Positions 15,855-24,652 of a stretch of 64,000 nucleotides of DNA are shown here, one piece after another (within the stretch, counting starts at the first letter, position 1; the number at the start of each line of letters is the position of its first letter). Source of the stretch: a virus; the IMG/VR virus record IMGVR_UViG_3300017730_000001, positions 1 to 64,000 of that record, one strand, 5' to 3'. The position numbers and the translations under genes are program-made. The notes under the pieces are model-generated. The model was not told where the DNA came from, did no database searches, and was given only the letters and a program-made list of their open reading frames with translations.

Positions 15855-17333
15855 TTACTTCTCGTCAAAGTGTGATACTGTTGAAGGATCACCATATGAT
15901 GATTTACCTCTTGCAACTGAGTCAAAGTCTCTGAGTTTCTTCTTAGTGCCACTCATAACAACTAATGTATCTTGTTTGTTAGTATTCATGGTGACTTTTA
16001 GACCCATCATCTTTCCTGACTGTTCGAACTTTTTCTTTTCAGCAGGATGCATCTTCTTAACTCTGTAAGTAATCATCTCTTCTTGTAAGTCTTCTTCCCA
16101 TATATTTCTATATGTGTCCATAATAGACTGTCTTGCACCTTGTTGTGCCTCTTCTACTGAATCAGTCATGTATCCAGCGAACTTACCTTTCTGGATGGTG
16201 TTCTTCTTAATGATGTTAGATAGTTTATCTTTCTTCTGAAGAAGTTTCTTTGCCTTCATTCTGTCGTGGTACATAAATGTATATGTTTTACCATCTTTCT
16301 CATCTTTAACTGAGTAACCAGTAGCAGTCATCTTAGTGACTTTACCTTGTCTCTTATTACCTTGTTTAGGTTCATAGAAATCTACACCTGTACCAGTTTT
16401 GATATCTTTCTTACCCTCTGCACCCATACCATGTTGTGCGAGTTTTCTATAGTTCTCTGTTAAATCTGTTTCTTCTTTAATTACTGCTTGACTCCAACCA
16501 CCACCGTGGTCTTCTGCGGTCTTTAGTTTACTTAATGATACATATAAAGGTTGCAAGTCTTTGCCGTCTTTATAATCAGATGTTTTACTGTAAGTACTGT
16601 CAATCATAAGACCGACTTTGTATGCACTTGAACCCTCTTCAGGTGTTGAGTAAACTGGTTTCTGTTTGATTTTGTTTGTTCTGCAATATGTATCAATCAT
16701 CTTCTTTGCAGTTTCAAAATCTTTCTTATTTTCTGGTGAAGTGATTCTGTCTCCTTTACCACCTCTAAACTGAATGTAGAAGTCTACACATCTAGGATAC
16801 TGTTTGTCATTGTAAGGTTTGAAACCCTCTTCTACAGATTCTACTGGTACTTCTTTGTACCCTTGTCTTTTATAATCAGCAATCTTCTTCTCGTTGCCCT
16901 TTTTTGCCATACTGACACCATGTGTGCCTTTAGAATCAGTCTTTCTTAATTTTACAAAGAGGTGTTTTTTATTTTTGGGTGTAGCAAATTGTTTAACTAA
17001 GTCATCTCTACCATAGAATGAACCCTCATCTAAATTGTTAAGGTCATCTCTGAATGTCTCTTCGTTTGCGTATTGTAATGCGTTTTGAACTTCTTTTGAT
17101 TTAAGAATCTTATCACCAAAGAACTTTTTAATTTCTTGTCTTGCAATAGTATCTGCACCACCAAGGTCAAGTGCAACTTCTACTGCTTTCTTGATATCGC
17201 CTGGTTTTACTTTGTTTCTACGAAAATAGGCAGATGTTTCTCTACCTGTGAGTTTTTGTTTGCCGTAAGGACCTAAAGGATTTACTTTACCGTCCTTGTC
17301 TAAAACTGACTTTGCCTCTTGAAATAGATTCAT
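15855..17333 (-). CDS. Large charged virion-type protein
   Basis: 492 residues, lysine-rich and low in hydrophobic core signals. It opens with MNLFQEAKSVLDKDGKV. It contains several ESVEEGF- or DSVEEAQ-type segments like those recurring across this block, which resemble the L/I/V-x-E sites cut by T4 prohead protease. A region around residues 140-240 (KHLFVKLRKTDSKGTHGV) may be a folded domain. I do not recognise an enzyme. Best guess is an internal or head protein processed at maturation. Confidence 0.5.
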   Translation of the reverse strand: MNLFQEAKSVLDKDGKVNPLGPYGKQKLTGRETSAYFRRNKVKPGDIKKAVEVALDLGGADTIARQEIKKFFGDKILKSKEVQNALQYANEETFRDDLNNLDEGSFYGRDDLVKQFATPKNKKHLFVKLRKTDSKGTHGVSMAKKGNEKKIADYKRQGYKEVPVESVEEGFKPYNDKQYPRCVDFYIQFRGGKGDRITSPENKKDFETAKKMIDTYCRTNKIKQKPVYSTPEEGSSAYKVGLMIDSTYSKTSDYKDGKDLQPLYVSLSKLKTAEDHGGGWSQAVIKEETDLTENYRKLAQHGMGAEGKKDIKTGTGVDFYEPKQGNKRQGKVTKMTATGYSVKDEKDGKTYTFMYHDRMKAKKLLQKKDKLSNIIKKNTIQKGKFAGYMTDSVEEAQQGARQSIMDTYRNIWEEDLQEEMITYRVKKMHPAEKKKFEQSGKMMGLKVTMNTNKQDTLVVMSGTKKKLRDFDSVARGKSSYGDPSTVSHFDEK

Positions 17334-17334
17334 G

Positions 17335-18099
17335 TTATTTCTCGATTGAATTGATAATAGTCTTAACTTGGTCTAATCCGTACTTCTCTATGATTATCAT
17401 GAAGTCTTCTTTCATTGCCTTCAAATCTTTTAGATTACCACGATATTTGATTTTGTCTTTGCCCTCTTCGACTTCTTTCTCATCATCGTCTGTATCTTTA
17501 CCTTTCTTCTTGTCTATTGCTTTCTGAAGAGCAGGTGGTAATTTTCCTTCTTCGACTTCTTCTTCATCGTCTTCACCTTTCTTCTTATCGATTGCCTTTT
17601 TCAATGCAGGTGGTAATTCGCCCTCATCCATTTTCTTGGAGATTGCCTGTCTTTTCTTATGAAGATATTCGTCTGAAGAATCAGTGTCGCCATCATTGTC
17701 AATGTCTTTGTCTTTACGGTCTGCAAACTTCTTCTTAACTGCATCTTTTTTAACTTTATCTAGACCTTCACCATCGTCTGACTTGTCATTGGTGTTGTCT
17801 TCATTCATCTCATCTCTTATCTTTGCCTTAAGGTCTCTGATATTGTTGTTAATTCTATCGCCCTTATGTTCGTGGTCATCAGCGGCGTCATCTCTACCTT
17901 GGTCTCTTGCCTGTTTAGCAGAATCATCAGCTCGTTGTCTTTGTGTTCTTAGATTTTCGAGTTTGTCTTGCATACCCTTGATTCTTTGTTTCTTTAGAGC
18001 TGCATTTGCATTAAACGGTTCTTCTGATAGATGACCCTCTAACATGGTTCTCATATCAGCAACTAATTGGTCTGATACACCCTTATCTGTTAATTTCAT
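17335..18099 (-). CDS. Acidic/basic repeat protein with a calcium-loop-like motif
   Basis: 254 residues. The N-terminal part is a coiled coil (KQRIKGMQDKLENLRTQRQR). Next comes KDIDNDGDTDSSDEYLHKKR, similar to EF-hand/dockerin-like loops seen in marine phage virion proteins. It is followed by a tandem repeat: two copies of LPPALxKAIDKKKG separated by acidic EEEVEEGK runs (about residues 160-220). It looks unstructured between modules. Function unknown; probably virion-associated. Confidence 0.55.
   Translation of the reverse strand: MKLTDKGVSDQLVADMRTMLEGHLSEEPFNANAALKKQRIKGMQDKLENLRTQRQRADDSAKQARDQGRDDAADDHEHKGDRINNNIRDLKAKIRDEMNEDNTNDKSDDGEGLDKVKKDAVKKKFADRKDKDIDNDGDTDSSDEYLHKKRQAISKKMDEGELPPALKKAIDKKKGEDDEEEVEEGKLPPALQKAIDKKKGKDTDDDEKEVEEGKDKIKYRGNLKDLKAMKEDFMIIIEKYGLDQVKTIINSIEK
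17500..17640 (-). repeat. Imperfect in-frame tandem repeat (two copies)
   Basis: Two about 65-75 bp units encoding EG(E/K)LPPALxKAIDKKKG plus an acidic tail. The copies differ at several bases, so this is an older duplication rather than a recent slippage product. Confidence 0.6.
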
Positions 18100-18464
18100 T
18101 ATAGTTCCCCTTGTTCGAAATAGTCAAACATCTTCTGTTTACCAGTTTCATTAAGTTTTAAAGACTTAGCAAGTCTGCCAAGCATATTTCTTTCTGTTAA
18201 TTTTTCTATGGTTTTTTCAACTGACTCATTAGATGTAGCAATCTCTTCTTCTATGTGTGCGAGTTCTTCTTTGAGTCTGTCTCGTTTTTCTTCGAGTGAC
18301 TCCACTGCCGTCTTTTCGCCCTCTGCAAGTTCTTTGAACTCTTCTTTAAGCATTTCCTCGATTTCATCAGATGTTAATTTCTCATCTATAATTGCTGGAG
18401 AAGTTTCGGTCTTGTTAAAACCTCTTACTTCTTCTAGTTTATCTTTCCAAGTTTTGTTTTCCAT
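18099..18464 (-). CDS. Glutamate-rich coiled-coil protein
   Basis: 121 residues, highly acidic with long heptads (EEMLKEEFKELAEGEK; EEKRDRLKEELAHIEEEIA). It resembles short scaffold-like or assembly proteins. A consensus TATAAATA late element lies 8 nt before its ATG. No catalytic motif. The stop overlaps the ATG of the repeat protein by 1 bp. Confidence 0.5.
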   Translation of the reverse strand: MENKTWKDKLEEVRGFNKTETSPAIIDEKLTSDEIEEMLKEEFKELAEGEKTAVESLEEKRDRLKEELAHIEEEIATSNESVEKTIEKLTERNMLGRLAKSLKLNETGKQKMFDYFEQGEL

Positions 18465-18472
18465 GATATAGT

Positions 18473-18480
18473 TATTTATA
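18473..18480 (-). promoter_or_regulatory. T4-late-type promoter (TATAAATA)
   Basis: A perfect match to the T4 late consensus TATAAATA, 8 nt upstream of the ATG at 18464. Confidence 0.6.
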
Positions 18481-18757
18481 TGTTCTCAATCCTTACGACT
18501 AGGTCACTAGTACCTTTAATGACTCTATGATAAGTCATCTTGGGTATGTAGTAATCTAATCCTATTGTTAAATCTTTAGGCAATTTGTCATCTAATTGTA
18601 ATTGCCAACCACTTCCACTTAATACATGTACACATCGATTCTTTTTATCTCTGTGCCAAACGAGTTCGTCATCTAGTATATTTGGTTCGAATGTTCGATA
18701 TATGAACTCTCGACCTGTACCATGTTGTTCTTCTATTCGTTCTCTGTATGGTTTCAT
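18476..18757 (-). CDS. Small cupin-like protein
   Basis: 93 residues. Beta-strand pattern with WHRDKKNRCVHVLSGSGWQLQLDD, then a conserved YYIPKMTYHRVIKG. The spacing of WHRD, G-W-Q and MTYHR is that of a minimal one-domain cupin (double-stranded beta helix). Similar short cupin-like proteins are common in T4-like cyanophages and relatives. A late core CTAAATA ends 5 nt before the ATG. The ligand is unknown. Confidence 0.55.
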   Translation of the reverse strand: MKPYRERIEEQHGTGREFIYRTFEPNILDDELVWHRDKKNRCVHVLSGSGWQLQLDDKLPKDLTIGLDYYIPKMTYHRVIKGTSDLVVRIENI

Positions 18758-18762
18758 ACAAA

Positions 18763-18769
18763 TATTTAG
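18763..18769 (-). promoter_or_regulatory. T4-late-type promoter core (CTAAATA)
   Basis: CTAAATA, then TTTGT, then the ATG at 18757. Again a 5-nt gap and no Shine-Dalgarno. Confidence 0.5.
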
Positions 18770-18779
18770 GTGTTATTTT

Positions 18780-19325
18780 TTACCAGAAAAATGAACCACC
18801 ACCACTCAGACCAAGTTGTTTTGCGTATCTTGGTAGTCTACATGACCAATATCCTGGTGTGGTTTTATCATTTGCAGTATCACAATTATGTCTTGCGACA
18901 TATGATGCTCTTGCCTTAGGGTCTTTAAATTTTACTGATAGACCTGATGTATCTCCGAATGTGACTTTCTTTGTCTTGTCACCGTCTTTAACATAGACAT
19001 AGAACTTCTTAGGCCCGCCTGCTTTAGGTTTACCTATTGCAACATCTTTATCTTCTTCTTCGTTCATCTCCATCATAGGACAATCTAGAGGTACAAGTTC
19101 ATTCTCATAGATATCATACTCACCTAAGTTTGTTTCTAAGACTTGTTTATCTATCTCTGTAAGATTGTATCTTCCTTCTGCAACTAGTTTTTTTGCCTCT
19201 TTGATTACTTCAAAGTACATCATTGAACCTAGTCTGAATGGATTATCTAATAGATTTGTTTCTGTCATCTGCAAGTCTCTCAATGTGTCATCGATTGCCA
19301 TGCCCTTGAATGTGTTTATCTTCAT
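18780..19325 (-). CDS. Conserved late-block protein with C-terminal basic/cysteine domain
   Basis: 181 residues. The C-terminal 85 residues form a domain (KKFYVYVKDGDKTKKVTFGD; RASYVARHNCDTANDKT; YWSCRLPRYAKQLGL; GGGSFFW) that recurs in virion-type proteins of T4-like marine phages. It has two cysteines and a conserved aromatic/glycine end. The N-terminal half is helical. Function unknown; its location supports a structural role. It overlaps the next gene by 4 bp. Confidence 0.55.
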   Translation of the reverse strand: MKINTFKGMAIDDTLRDLQMTETNLLDNPFRLGSMMYFEVIKEAKKLVAEGRYNLTEIDKQVLETNLGEYDIYENELVPLDCPMMEMNEEEDKDVAIGKPKAGGPKKFYVYVKDGDKTKKVTFGDTSGLSVKFKDPKARASYVARHNCDTANDKTTPGYWSCRLPRYAKQLGLSGGGSFFW

Positions 19326-19729
19326 TTTGCGTTACCTGGTGCAATATCTTTTAATGTCTTTTTGCCTTTGTTCATTTCTTTTTGTCTTACGACTTTCAAC
19401 ATCTTCTTGGCAAGTTTAGATATTGCTTTTGTTTTCTTATCGAGTATCTTTTCTAGAGCCCTCTTTTGACCCATACCCAATTCTGCTTTGTTTTTACCTT
19501 TTAGAATTCTTGAGGCAATCTTACTTCGAGCTTGTTTTTGTGCCCTCTTCATAAGTTTCTTTGGGTCTAGAATCTTTCTCTTCATTGCCTTCTTTCGTGC
19601 AAAGGCAATCTTCGCTTTGTTCTTACGCATTGCTCTGCGTTTCTTCATTCTAGTTTGTATAGAGTCTACCTCAGAAATGACTTCTGGTGTAGATTCTTCT
19701 TCGAATAAAGACTTGAAATCCTTAATCAT
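19322..19729 (-). CDS. Very basic protein, candidate DNA-binding internal protein
   Basis: 135 residues with extreme Lys/Arg content (KKRRAMRKNKAKIAFARKKA; KQARSKIASRILKGKNKAEL), helical after an acidic N-terminal leader (MIKDFKSLFEEESTPEV). An acidic leader followed by a basic body resembles internal head proteins whose propeptide is removed. It probably binds packaged DNA, by inference. Confidence 0.5.
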   Translation of the reverse strand: MIKDFKSLFEEESTPEVISEVDSIQTRMKKRRAMRKNKAKIAFARKKAMKRKILDPKKLMKRAQKQARSKIASRILKGKNKAELGMGQKRALEKILDKKTKAISKLAKKMLKVVRQKEMNKGKKTLKDIAPGNAK

Positions 19730-20610
19730 TACTTCACCATTAAATCTTTGGCTCTTTTGCCTAATTTGATTTTCTTTTTAACTTTTCTAAGTTTATTTCT
19801 AATTCTACCCATGATACCCTTTGCAAGATTCTTAAACATACCTTCGTTGATTATGTCATCTGCCATAGTAGTATGTTCGAATACAATCTCACCATCGCCT
19901 GTCATATGTTTAATTGCAGTGTATAGACATTCTCGTGTCATTGTATCGTCAGCGCCTAAACCAGCAGGTAGTTTTTCAAATATCTGAGACATTTCATTCC
20001 ACATGTATGATGCGAGCATATCTTTTTTACTGTATTCTGCATCATCATCATAGAATGTTTCTAGTTTCTTTTGACCCATTTGAAAATACTTTCTCATGGC
20101 ATCATTCATTTTGTTATTTGCTTTGGTGATAGAGGTATCAGTCATACGGTCACCAATGAAGGCAAAGTAGTAATCACCTGTTCTGATAGGATATGATAAT
20201 GCACTCCACTCATTTTTCATGGCACTATTATTTTCGTAATGGTCTTCATCTTCGTTGTCCATAATCCATTGAACTTCGTCTGAATTAAATCCTACTTTCT
20301 TTGCGTACTTTTGGATATTCATTTTTTTGGATAATGCTTCAGATAGAATCAGTGCATCGATTTCTTCTTCAAGTTCTTTTAGTTCTACTGACTCATTGTA
20401 AGGATATCCCTTTAAAGGATTATCAAACAACATAGACATATGATTCTTCTTGCCTTCTTTGTTCTTCTTACCTTGAATCTTAATCATCTTGTCTACATTT
20501 TCAGTATAAGATGTTTCTAATTCACCTGGTGTATCTGCCTTGTAAGCGGCAAGCATTTCATCTGTACCCATTAGATGAACACCATTGTCTGTTTTATTAC
20601 CTTTTGCCAT
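19729..20610 (-). CDS. Probable virion protein of unknown function
   Basis: 293 residues. A central, well-mixed part (about residues 70-240) looks folded (YYFAFIGDRMTDTSITKANN; ECLYTAIKHMTGDGEIVFEH), and the C terminus is strongly basic (MGRIRNKLRKVKKKIKLGKR). No known catalytic signature. It overlaps the HNH-containing gene by 14 bp. Best guess is a structural or internal protein. Confidence 0.5.
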   Translation of the reverse strand: MAKGNKTDNGVHLMGTDEMLAAYKADTPGELETSYTENVDKMIKIQGKKNKEGKKNHMSMLFDNPLKGYPYNESVELKELEEEIDALILSEALSKKMNIQKYAKKVGFNSDEVQWIMDNEDEDHYENNSAMKNEWSALSYPIRTGDYYFAFIGDRMTDTSITKANNKMNDAMRKYFQMGQKKLETFYDDDAEYSKKDMLASYMWNEMSQIFEKLPAGLGADDTMTRECLYTAIKHMTGDGEIVFEHTTMADDIINEGMFKNLAKGIMGRIRNKLRKVKKKIKLGKRAKDLMVK

Positions 20611-21601
20611 TTTTAATTATCCCCTGTTTTACTAGTCTTTCTCTAAGTCTAGGTTCTTTTCTATTATAGTTTTTAGATACTATTGATAGATTTGATTTAT
20701 CATTATTCATTGGGTTGTTATCTTTATGATGAACATCTTTACCCTTTATGTCTTTGTTGTCTTTTAACTGATTTCTAGCTGAATTTCTTGCAGCTCGTCT
20801 TTTGATTTGTTCTGGTTTGCCTTGATAGTTCTCATACTCTTTTTTGTAATCTCTATCTTCTTCTACAGTATCTTCGCCCATTACTAACTGACCCAATGCC
20901 TGTGATATTTGAGTCAATACAGGTATTGGTATTTGTGCAATTAATTGTGCCTGAGCAGATGAAACACCTTTCATCTTACTTAACATTGCTTTGACTTTTG
21001 CGTTCTCTTCTATCTCGGTCTCTTCTGGCACACAATTAGGAACTACTTTTCCACCTTTCTTTTTTGTACCAACTTGTTTGTAACCATCCCAGCATGCTTC
21101 GTCCATTGTGAAGTCTTCGTCTGCAACGAATGACTCACCTCTAACTTTGTTTGCAAGGTCTTTGTCTGCCTTGCCCCATGTGCCTGAACCTTTAGTGATA
21201 AAACTATTCACTCTGGCAAATGCCCATTGTGGTGCAGTTGTACCAGGTCTATGACCAGTCTTATATGCAGCCAATCCTCTATCGTAAACTTTCTTTAGAA
21301 TACCATATGAGATGCCTGATTTCTTTGCCTTGTTTACCAAACCTGTAATCTTTTCTACTATCACGGTTTCTTCGCCAAACTGTTTTTCATACTTCTTAGT
21401 ATGAACTGACTTCTTAGTCTTACCTTCATCATCACCAGGTGCAGGTCCACTTTTCTTTGCCTTAAAGTGTGCATCTCGTTTTTGTTTAGTGTCTTTAGAC
21501 AAACCACTATGATATTTTGCAGGTTGTGAACCTTCTTTATCTTTAATGTCTTTGTCTTGTTTAACTCTTTGTTCTAAGATTCTTTTAAATAATGTAGTCA
21601 T
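20597..21601 (-). CDS. Late-block protein with C-terminal HNH-like domain
   Basis: 334 residues. The middle holds an EACWDGYKQVGTKKKGGK/VVPNCVPEE segment seen in other marine phage virion proteins. The C terminus (about 265-334) resembles HNH endonucleases: ARNSARNQLKD, KDVHHKDNNPMNNDKSNL and YNRKEPRLR, with the HH, N and distal residues in order. It could nick or resolve DNA, or be a degenerate homing-endonuclease module captured by a structural gene. A late core ends 5 nt before the ATG. Confidence 0.6.
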   Translation of the reverse strand: MTTLFKRILEQRVKQDKDIKDKEGSQPAKYHSGLSKDTKQKRDAHFKAKKSGPAPGDDEGKTKKSVHTKKYEKQFGEETVIVEKITGLVNKAKKSGISYGILKKVYDRGLAAYKTGHRPGTTAPQWAFARVNSFITKGSGTWGKADKDLANKVRGESFVADEDFTMDEACWDGYKQVGTKKKGGKVVPNCVPEETEIEENAKVKAMLSKMKGVSSAQAQLIAQIPIPVLTQISQALGQLVMGEDTVEEDRDYKKEYENYQGKPEQIKRRAARNSARNQLKDNKDIKGKDVHHKDNNPMNNDKSNLSIVSKNYNRKEPRLRERLVKQGIIKNGKR

Positions 21602-21605
21602 ACTT

Positions 21606-22907
21606 CTATTTATGTAATTTCTTTGTTAATAGTTGTCTTTGTTTCCAGAGTGTTGCTCTGGTGTTTCCAGGAAATGATGTAGACCATGCCATCAATTTAC
21701 CAAAGACTGAGTTAGTTTTTCTTTTTAAAGAATCTAAATCATCATCATTTGATACTTGCATGAAGTCTCTTTTGAATAGTTTCTGCATAGATGCAATATT
21801 CTTTTGTGAATTGTTCCAATCTTTCTTAACAATCGCATCTGGTAATTGTCTTGGTCTTGAACTGTTTCTTGCCAATGCGTTTGGAAGTGATGTACTGACA
21901 TACACCATTTTAGATTCGTAACCAAGTTTATCTAACATGTTCTTATACGCTTTAATCTTAGTGTCGTTTGCACTTGTAGTATCGAAGATAAGACCAAGTC
22001 TATTGTCAATGTATCTGTCCATCAATCGAGTAGTTTGTCTCTTCGCCTTCTTTCTAATTGGGTCTCTGATATCGGCAGGTACTGCATTTAAGTCTAAGGT
22101 TTGACCTGCCTTCTTTAGACCATTCTCAAATGACTTATCTGTATTGACTAGTTTCAACCCTAATGCCTTCAAACCCAAACCATCTACTACTGTTGACTTA
22201 CCAGAACCTGGACCACCCATGAAGAATACTGCCTTAAAGATACCTGGGTCATATACACCTTCTCTAAGTAAGTCCTCAATCATGTAGTCTGGTAGAGTGG
22301 AGAACGACTCCTCTGCGATTCCCATACCTCTACGCACATCTTTGTATAGTTTGTCTGCGAGTTTTTTATCTGGCACGCCACCTTTGAATGAATCAAAGTC
22401 ATCTTGTTCTGCGGCTGCCCTCATCTTAGATGCACTCATACCTGACACATCATCAGCATCTGGATCCCTTTCACCAGCACTAACTATGTTTATATCATCG
22501 AACTTATAGAAACCGTGTCTTGCCTTTACACCATTGTATTTCTTAAGTAGTGTTTCGAATTCTCTGATTCTATCTGAACCAACAACCATAGTGATACTAG
22601 TATAACCTTGTTTGTGTAATGCGTTTGCGACATCGAATACTGTTCTGGCGTTTGCATCTGGTACACCAACCTTCTTAGAAAAGAACTTTCTTAGATACTG
22701 AATCTTTGTTTTGTGATTCAGTGGATTTTTTCTCTTATCATTTGAGTGAGAAGTAAATATCATTGGGTCGCCTTTTACTGACTTTGATACCTTGTTTAGT
22801 TTATCGACAAGTTTACCATGCCCAATTGTGGGTGGGTTGAACCTTCCGAATGAAAAAACAGCGGGTCTTTGTTTCGCCTCTGATATGAATGATTGTAATG
22901 TTTTCAT
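21606..22907 (-). CDS. Fused nucleotidyltransferase-P-loop kinase
   Basis: 433 residues from the ATG at 22907 (MKTLQSFISE). The N-terminal half (about 15-190) is a HxGH-type nucleotidyltransferase: FGRFNPPTIGH, later MVVGSDRIREF and DVSGMSASKMR (the ISSTxxR-like motif). The C-terminal half is a P-loop kinase with FFMGGPGSGKSTVVDGL (about 225) and an IFDTTSAN segment. Adenylyltransferase plus kinase in one chain is the arrangement of NadR-type NAD salvage enzymes, but a nucleic-acid-end or other cofactor role is equally possible. The start overlaps the ligase-like gene's stop (TAATG). Confidence 0.75.
   Translation of the reverse strand: MKTLQSFISEAKQRPAVFSFGRFNPPTIGHGKLVDKLNKVSKSVKGDPMIFTSHSNDKRKNPLNHKTKIQYLRKFFSKKVGVPDANARTVFDVANALHKQGYTSITMVVGSDRIREFETLLKKYNGVKARHGFYKFDDINIVSAGERDPDADDVSGMSASKMRAAAEQDDFDSFKGGVPDKKLADKLYKDVRRGMGIAEESFSTLPDYMIEDLLREGVYDPGIFKAVFFMGGPGSGKSTVVDGLGLKALGLKLVNTDKSFENGLKKAGQTLDLNAVPADIRDPIRKKAKRQTTRLMDRYIDNRLGLIFDTTSANDTKIKAYKNMLDKLGYESKMVYVSTSLPNALARNSSRPRQLPDAIVKKDWNNSQKNIASMQKLFKRDFMQVSNDDDLDSLKRKTNSVFGKLMAWSTSFPGNTRATLWKQRQLLTKKLHK
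21607..21614 (-). promoter_or_regulatory. T4-late-type promoter (CATAAATA)
   Basis: CATAAATA, then GAAGT, then the ATG at 21601. The gap is 5 nt and there is no ribosome binding site. Confidence 0.6.
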
Positions 22908-24112
22908 TATTTGTCCCATGCCTTTGCAGCTGTAAAGTTATTTAGTGAGAACTCCATACGGTCTACTAACTTCACTGCCTTACCGTCATCATCGATTGCA
23001 ACATATCCCTCAGGATTTACTACTTTTAAACCTGTGGGTGTTCTTACGAATGTGCCGATTGATTTTGCTTTGTTTAAACCATCTATGATAATCTGTTTCG
23101 CCTCAACCATGCCTACTTGAAACTCTGTCAATGCAGTTATGAATGGTTTAAGACTTCTGATATCTCTGACAAGGTCTTTACCTATTTGTTCTTTGATATC
23201 TTTTGTCTTCTGCATCTTTACTGCACCAACCACTTTTGTTTTCCAATAGTTCTCAAAGTGTTTAAGATAATCATTATAGTTTAGATTGAACTTACCCTTT
23301 CTTATTTGGGCGTTCATGTATGTTTTGTATGTTGCACCTGCACCTTTAGATGCAATGGTGTCTTGTATCTTCATAAACTTAATCAGTGAAGGTCTTTTGA
23401 TTTTATGAAATGACTTACCTGTTTTAGTAAGTAGAGTAGATAACTTAAGTGTTTCTTTTCCTGTGAGTGTAGAATTACCTGCAACATTCTTAAAGGTTGC
23501 ATCATCAATCCATACATCATTGTTATGACCTAAAGAAGATATATCTGCACCGAATGAGGCGCCCAAATCATCTATACTTGAACCCTCGTATGTCGTATGA
23601 AATACTATACCATACTTGGCATTTGCAATCTGTTTACCTAATTCTGATTGAACTGGTACAGCATACATGATTGTGTTAGGTTGAAATGTAATGTGTTCTA
23701 CATCATTTATTTTCTTCATCTTCTTATCTGCCTGAGTAAACATCAAGTCACCTTGCATTACTTTATTCCAGGATAGTTTAGATAGATACTCGAATGAGTC
23801 TATGAACTTCTTCTCTAAGTCTCCAGATAGTTCAGATGCGTTCTTAATTTCTGATACTGAACAATAGAACTTAGGTTCTTTATTGAACAATGATTTCTTT
23901 GCGACAAAGAATCTGCCGTCTTCTGGATGTTTTCCACAAAAGATTGCAGGTGCACCATCCCATTTGACAGTCATGTTGAATTTTTTCTTGGCATTTCCTT
24001 TCATCATGTCTCTGAGTGCGAGTAGAAAGGTTATAGAAGCACGACCACCATCAATACCGTTATTGATGATTTCATCTTCTAAATGTTCTAAATGTAGATT
24101 TTTAACGGCCAT
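22907..24112 (-). CDS. Nucleotidyltransferase/ligase-like protein (KxDG motif)
   Basis: 401 residues. It contains motif elements of the covalent nucleotidyltransferase superfamily (DNA/RNA ligases, capping enzymes) in the right order: TVKWDGAPAIFCG near residue 50 (motif I, candidate lysine in KWDG), FFVAKKS (motif Ia region), IMYAVPV (III), PEGYVAIDD near 368 (IV) and KAVKLVDR (V). It may ligate or adenylylate nucleic acids, or be a divergent non-ligase. It is translationally coupled to the nucleotidyltransferase-kinase, suggesting the two act together. A late core sits 31 nt upstream. Confidence 0.55.
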   Translation of the reverse strand: MAVKNLHLEHLEDEIINNGIDGGRASITFLLALRDMMKGNAKKKFNMTVKWDGAPAIFCGKHPEDGRFFVAKKSLFNKEPKFYCSVSEIKNASELSGDLEKKFIDSFEYLSKLSWNKVMQGDLMFTQADKKMKKINDVEHITFQPNTIMYAVPVQSELGKQIANAKYGIVFHTTYEGSSIDDLGASFGADISSLGHNNDVWIDDATFKNVAGNSTLTGKETLKLSTLLTKTGKSFHKIKRPSLIKFMKIQDTIASKGAGATYKTYMNAQIRKGKFNLNYNDYLKHFENYWKTKVVGAVKMQKTKDIKEQIGKDLVRDIRSLKPFITALTEFQVGMVEAKQIIIDGLNKAKSIGTFVRTPTGLKVVNPEGYVAIDDDGKAVKLVDRMEFSLNNFTAAKAWDK

Positions 24113-24143
24113 AAGTAGTTATCACATTGTTGTGTATAACTAC

Positions 24144-24151
24144 TATTTATG
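24144..24151 (-). promoter_or_regulatory. T4-late-type promoter (CATAAATA)
   Basis: CATAAATA 31 nt before the ATG at 24112. Unlike the 5-nt class, this leaves room for a short leader. Confidence 0.5.
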
Positions 24152-24162
24152 TATTTTGAAAG

Positions 24163-24615
24163 CTATGGTGTTTCGAAAGTGGCGTCTGCATCGCCTTCTA
24201 ACAGCGTTGTAGCAAAAGATATATTAGCGGTAATTGATTGTACTGCATTATAGGCGACAATCTTTTCATCATCGATTTCTGATTCACTCTTTTTATCTTG
24301 ATTCCAATATGAATACATTCCGCCTGATGTGGCGTCTGGATTTGCAGTTCTCCATGCATTAAGAGCTTCTATAATGTCTCCAGTGCCTGTCCATTCAAAT
24401 ATCTTATGTGAATGTGCAACATCGTCTACGGTTAAGTCTGAAGATTCTGATAAACTCACAATTATAGAATCATCTGTTTCATCTGCATCTTTAGAATAGA
24501 AATAAAATGTTCTGGAAGTTCCTGCATCTCCACCCATCAAATCGTACCTGTTTTGCCATTCGATTAATTTTGATTGCATATCTGCTAAGTACGCATCATA
24601 TCTAATTGTTGCCAT
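24163..24615 (-). CDS. Small virion-type protein of unknown function
   Basis: 150 residues, acidic, mixed alpha/beta (MATIRYDAYLADMQSKLIEW; TFYFYSKDADETDDSIIVSL; KIFEWTGTGDIIEALNAW). A late core CTAAATA (24646-24652) and a ribosome binding site (CGGAGATATAA) precede it. It has no known motif and may be a tail or head accessory protein. Confidence 0.5.
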   Translation of the reverse strand: MATIRYDAYLADMQSKLIEWQNRYDLMGGDAGTSRTFYFYSKDADETDDSIIVSLSESSDLTVDDVAHSHKIFEWTGTGDIIEALNAWRTANPDATSGGMYSYWNQDKKSESEIDDEKIVAYNAVQSITANISFATTLLEGDADATFETP

Positions 24616-24645
24616 TTATATCTCCGTGTTAAATTTCTATACTAC

Positions 24646-24652
24646 TATTTAG
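24646..24652 (-). promoter_or_regulatory. T4-late-type promoter core (CTAAATA)
   Basis: CTAAATA 30 nt before the ATG at 24615, overlapping the stop of the upstream 58-residue gene. Confidence 0.45.

Noticed and set aside
17500-17640. CRISPR-like or satellite repeats
   Set aside because: The only repeats are two imperfect in-frame copies inside a gene. No spacer-repeat array exists in the window.
20597-21601. Free-standing homing endonuclease or mobile element
   Set aside because: The HNH-like domain is fused in frame to a late-block protein with its own late promoter. No inverted repeats, transposase or intron boundaries were found anywhere in the window.
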